Shown here: piece after piece, positions 59,610 to 60,425 of the stretch
Numbering within the stretch: the stretch's first letter is position 1
How the letters are laid out: every line of letters begins with the position of its first letter
DNA from: Candidatus Hydrogenedens sp.
GTDB lineage: Bacteria; Hydrogenedentota; Hydrogenedentia; Hydrogenedentales; JAEUWI01
DNA: 60,425 bases
Direction: 5' to 3'
Assembly: GCA_016125095.1 (NCBI GenBank)
Contig: WGMK01000037.1
Location: 1 to 60,425, forward strand
The notes under the pieces: generated by a model
What the model saw: the letters and a program-made list of their open reading frames with translations, nothing else
Database searches by the model: none
What the model was told of the DNA's origin: nothing
Position numbers and translations under genes: made by a program

Positions 59610-60425
59610 CTACTTCCCCCGGCAGAAGCCATCCTCGGTGGGTCGACCACCGTCGGTGGGACAGGGGTGGTAGGCGCCGGCGTTGTAGAGCTGGATCATG
59701 CGGAGCAGTTCGGGCAGCGTAATGCGCCAGGCGGGCTCGTCGTAATCGGCCGAATGCCGGGTGCAGGGCTCACCCTCAAATGCTCCTTCCGCCGCACCCT
59801 CCCCGTCAGCAGGGCCTTCGAGCGCCCCCTCGCCATCCGAAAGCCCTTTACCGCCCTGCTCACCTTCGGCCTTGTTGACCGCAGCCCGGGCCACATAGCC
59901 GTCTTCTGAATCGAGATCGCAGCGGTAGCCCTGCGTGGTGTAGAACTGGATCACCCGGAGCAGCTCGCTCAGGCTGATTTCGCCGCAGCCAGACAGATCT
60001 GCCGAGTGCGGCGTGCCGCCGAGAATCTCCTCGCAAGTGCCGCGTGTGATGTACGTTGGGTCGTACCCTCCTCCCGGGAGTCGATAAAGCGATGCACCAA
60101 ACACTGCATAGGACCCGCCTTCATATCTGAGAAATCGTTGCCCCGTTGTCACCAATTGCCAGTTGATGCCATCTAACGAACGCCAGATCCTTCCGCTAGG
60201 CCCTGTTTCGCCAAACTCGTTCTGTATCTTAAACCGCCCCCCCAGCCAGAGGTAGCCGGCGAATGCGACAAGGCGGACGTCATCGGTCGAGAAAACCTCG
60301 AGCTCGTCGACGTTGCCCCCCGTTAACTCCGTCCAGTTCTCCAGGTCTTCCGTGCGCCAGACGTGCGGGGTGTTCAGAACACTGCCAAACACATAAAGCA
60401 CACCCTTCAGCGATGCCACCGTCAT
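59610..60425 (-). CDS. C-terminal part of a secreted protein with Asp-box-like repeats and paired EF-hand-like module (5' end beyond window)
   Basis: 271 residues are visible, and the reading frame reaches the window edge, so the gene probably begins outside. The N-part has two similar W-x-[TS]-x-D-x-x-x-W units (VWRTEDLENWTEL and IWRSLDGINWQLV), resembling sialidase Asp-box/beta-propeller blades. The last 132 residues carry the same module as the two proteases: HSADLSGCGEISLSELLRVIQFY and CTRHSADY...ITLPELLRMIQLYN, ending in EDGFC. Here the repeats are separated by a ~35-residue Gly/Glu/Ala-rich linker with several EG units. It is probably extracellular. Its function is otherwise unknown. 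Confidence 0.75.
   Translation of the reverse strand: MTVASLKGVLYVFGSVLNTPHVWRTEDLENWTELTGGNVDELEVFSTDDVRLVAFAGYLWLGGRFKIQNEFGETGPSGRIWRSLDGINWQLVTTGQRFLRYEGGSYAVFGASLYRLPGGGYDPTYITRGTCEEILGGTPHSADLSGCGEISLSELLRVIQFYTTQGYRCDLDSEDGYVARAAVNKAEGEQGGKGLSDGEGALEGPADGEGAAEGAFEGEPCTRHSADYDEPAWRITLPELLRMIQLYNAGAYHPCPTDGGRPTEDGFCRGK

Overview
The window is about 60 kb of GC-rich, gene-dense bacterial DNA. It carries roughly 43 protein genes, one tRNA and several dispersed repeats. There is no rRNA, CRISPR array or prophage. The lifestyle suggested is a heterotroph that degrades polysaccharides and proteins: a GH92 mannosidase, a formylglycine-type sulfatase, a Tat-exported Gfo/Idh oxidoreductase, rhamnose isomerase and secreted proteases. 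Three secreted proteins end in a paired 'HSAD...ISLSELLR' EF-hand-like module. From memory that module, together with sulfatase and Gfo/Idh content, suggests Candidatus Hydrogenedentota or a relative in the planctomycete/Lentisphaerae ecological group. This placement is an inference, not a database result.

Layout. 1-2.9 kb: end of a probable IS30-type element inserted in a CHASE4-PAS histidine kinase, which loses its final ATP-binding segment. 3.1-16.3 kb: carbohydrate and catabolic genes (GH92, enoyl reductase-like MDR, FGGY kinase, C45-like hydrolase with TPR tail, His-tagged CDF zinc exporter, Gfo/Idh, six-hairpin glycosidase-like protein, sulfatase). 16.5-24.6 kb: a tight operon, TetR - carboxyltransferase - acyl-CoA dehydrogenase - enoyl-CoA hydratase - biotin carboxylase/BCCP - AtuA-family. 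It resembles the Pseudomonas atu (acyclic terpene) and liu (leucine/isovalerate) pathways. 24.8-29.5 kb: Tat-exported amidohydrolase with NIPSNAP partner, rhaA, and an anchored lipase-like hydrolase.

29.6-31 kb: initiator tRNA and two small genes, each with a near-consensus promoter and a terminator. 31-37 kb: a seven-gene overlapping metal ABC importer operon with three ZnuA-like binding proteins, of which only one keeps the metal-ligand histidines. 37.2-40.1 kb: a two-gene operon of secreted proteases (M14 and trypsin-like), both carrying the EF-hand-like C-terminal module. 40.2-43.9 kb: HTH protein with histone H1-like tail, sulfotransferase, phnX and phnW (2-aminoethylphosphonate breakdown).

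44-52 kb: S41 lipoprotease, coiled-coil protein, acylphosphatase, HEAT-repeat protein, GH4 glycosidase, Eis-like acetyltransferase, NhaC antiporter. 52.2-58.7 kb: ribF and a MacAB-TolC-like efflux operon whose outer-membrane lipoprotein seems to start at a non-standard codon. 58.7-59.6 kb: a repeat-filled gap without genes. 59.6 kb to the end: C-terminal part of another secreted protein with the EF-hand-like module.

Dispersed short repeats recur in gaps between genes, including a perfect 35-bp hairpin at 16.35-16.44 kb. The strongest candidates for new biology are the paired EF-hand-like C-terminal module and the metal importer with two degenerate binding proteins.
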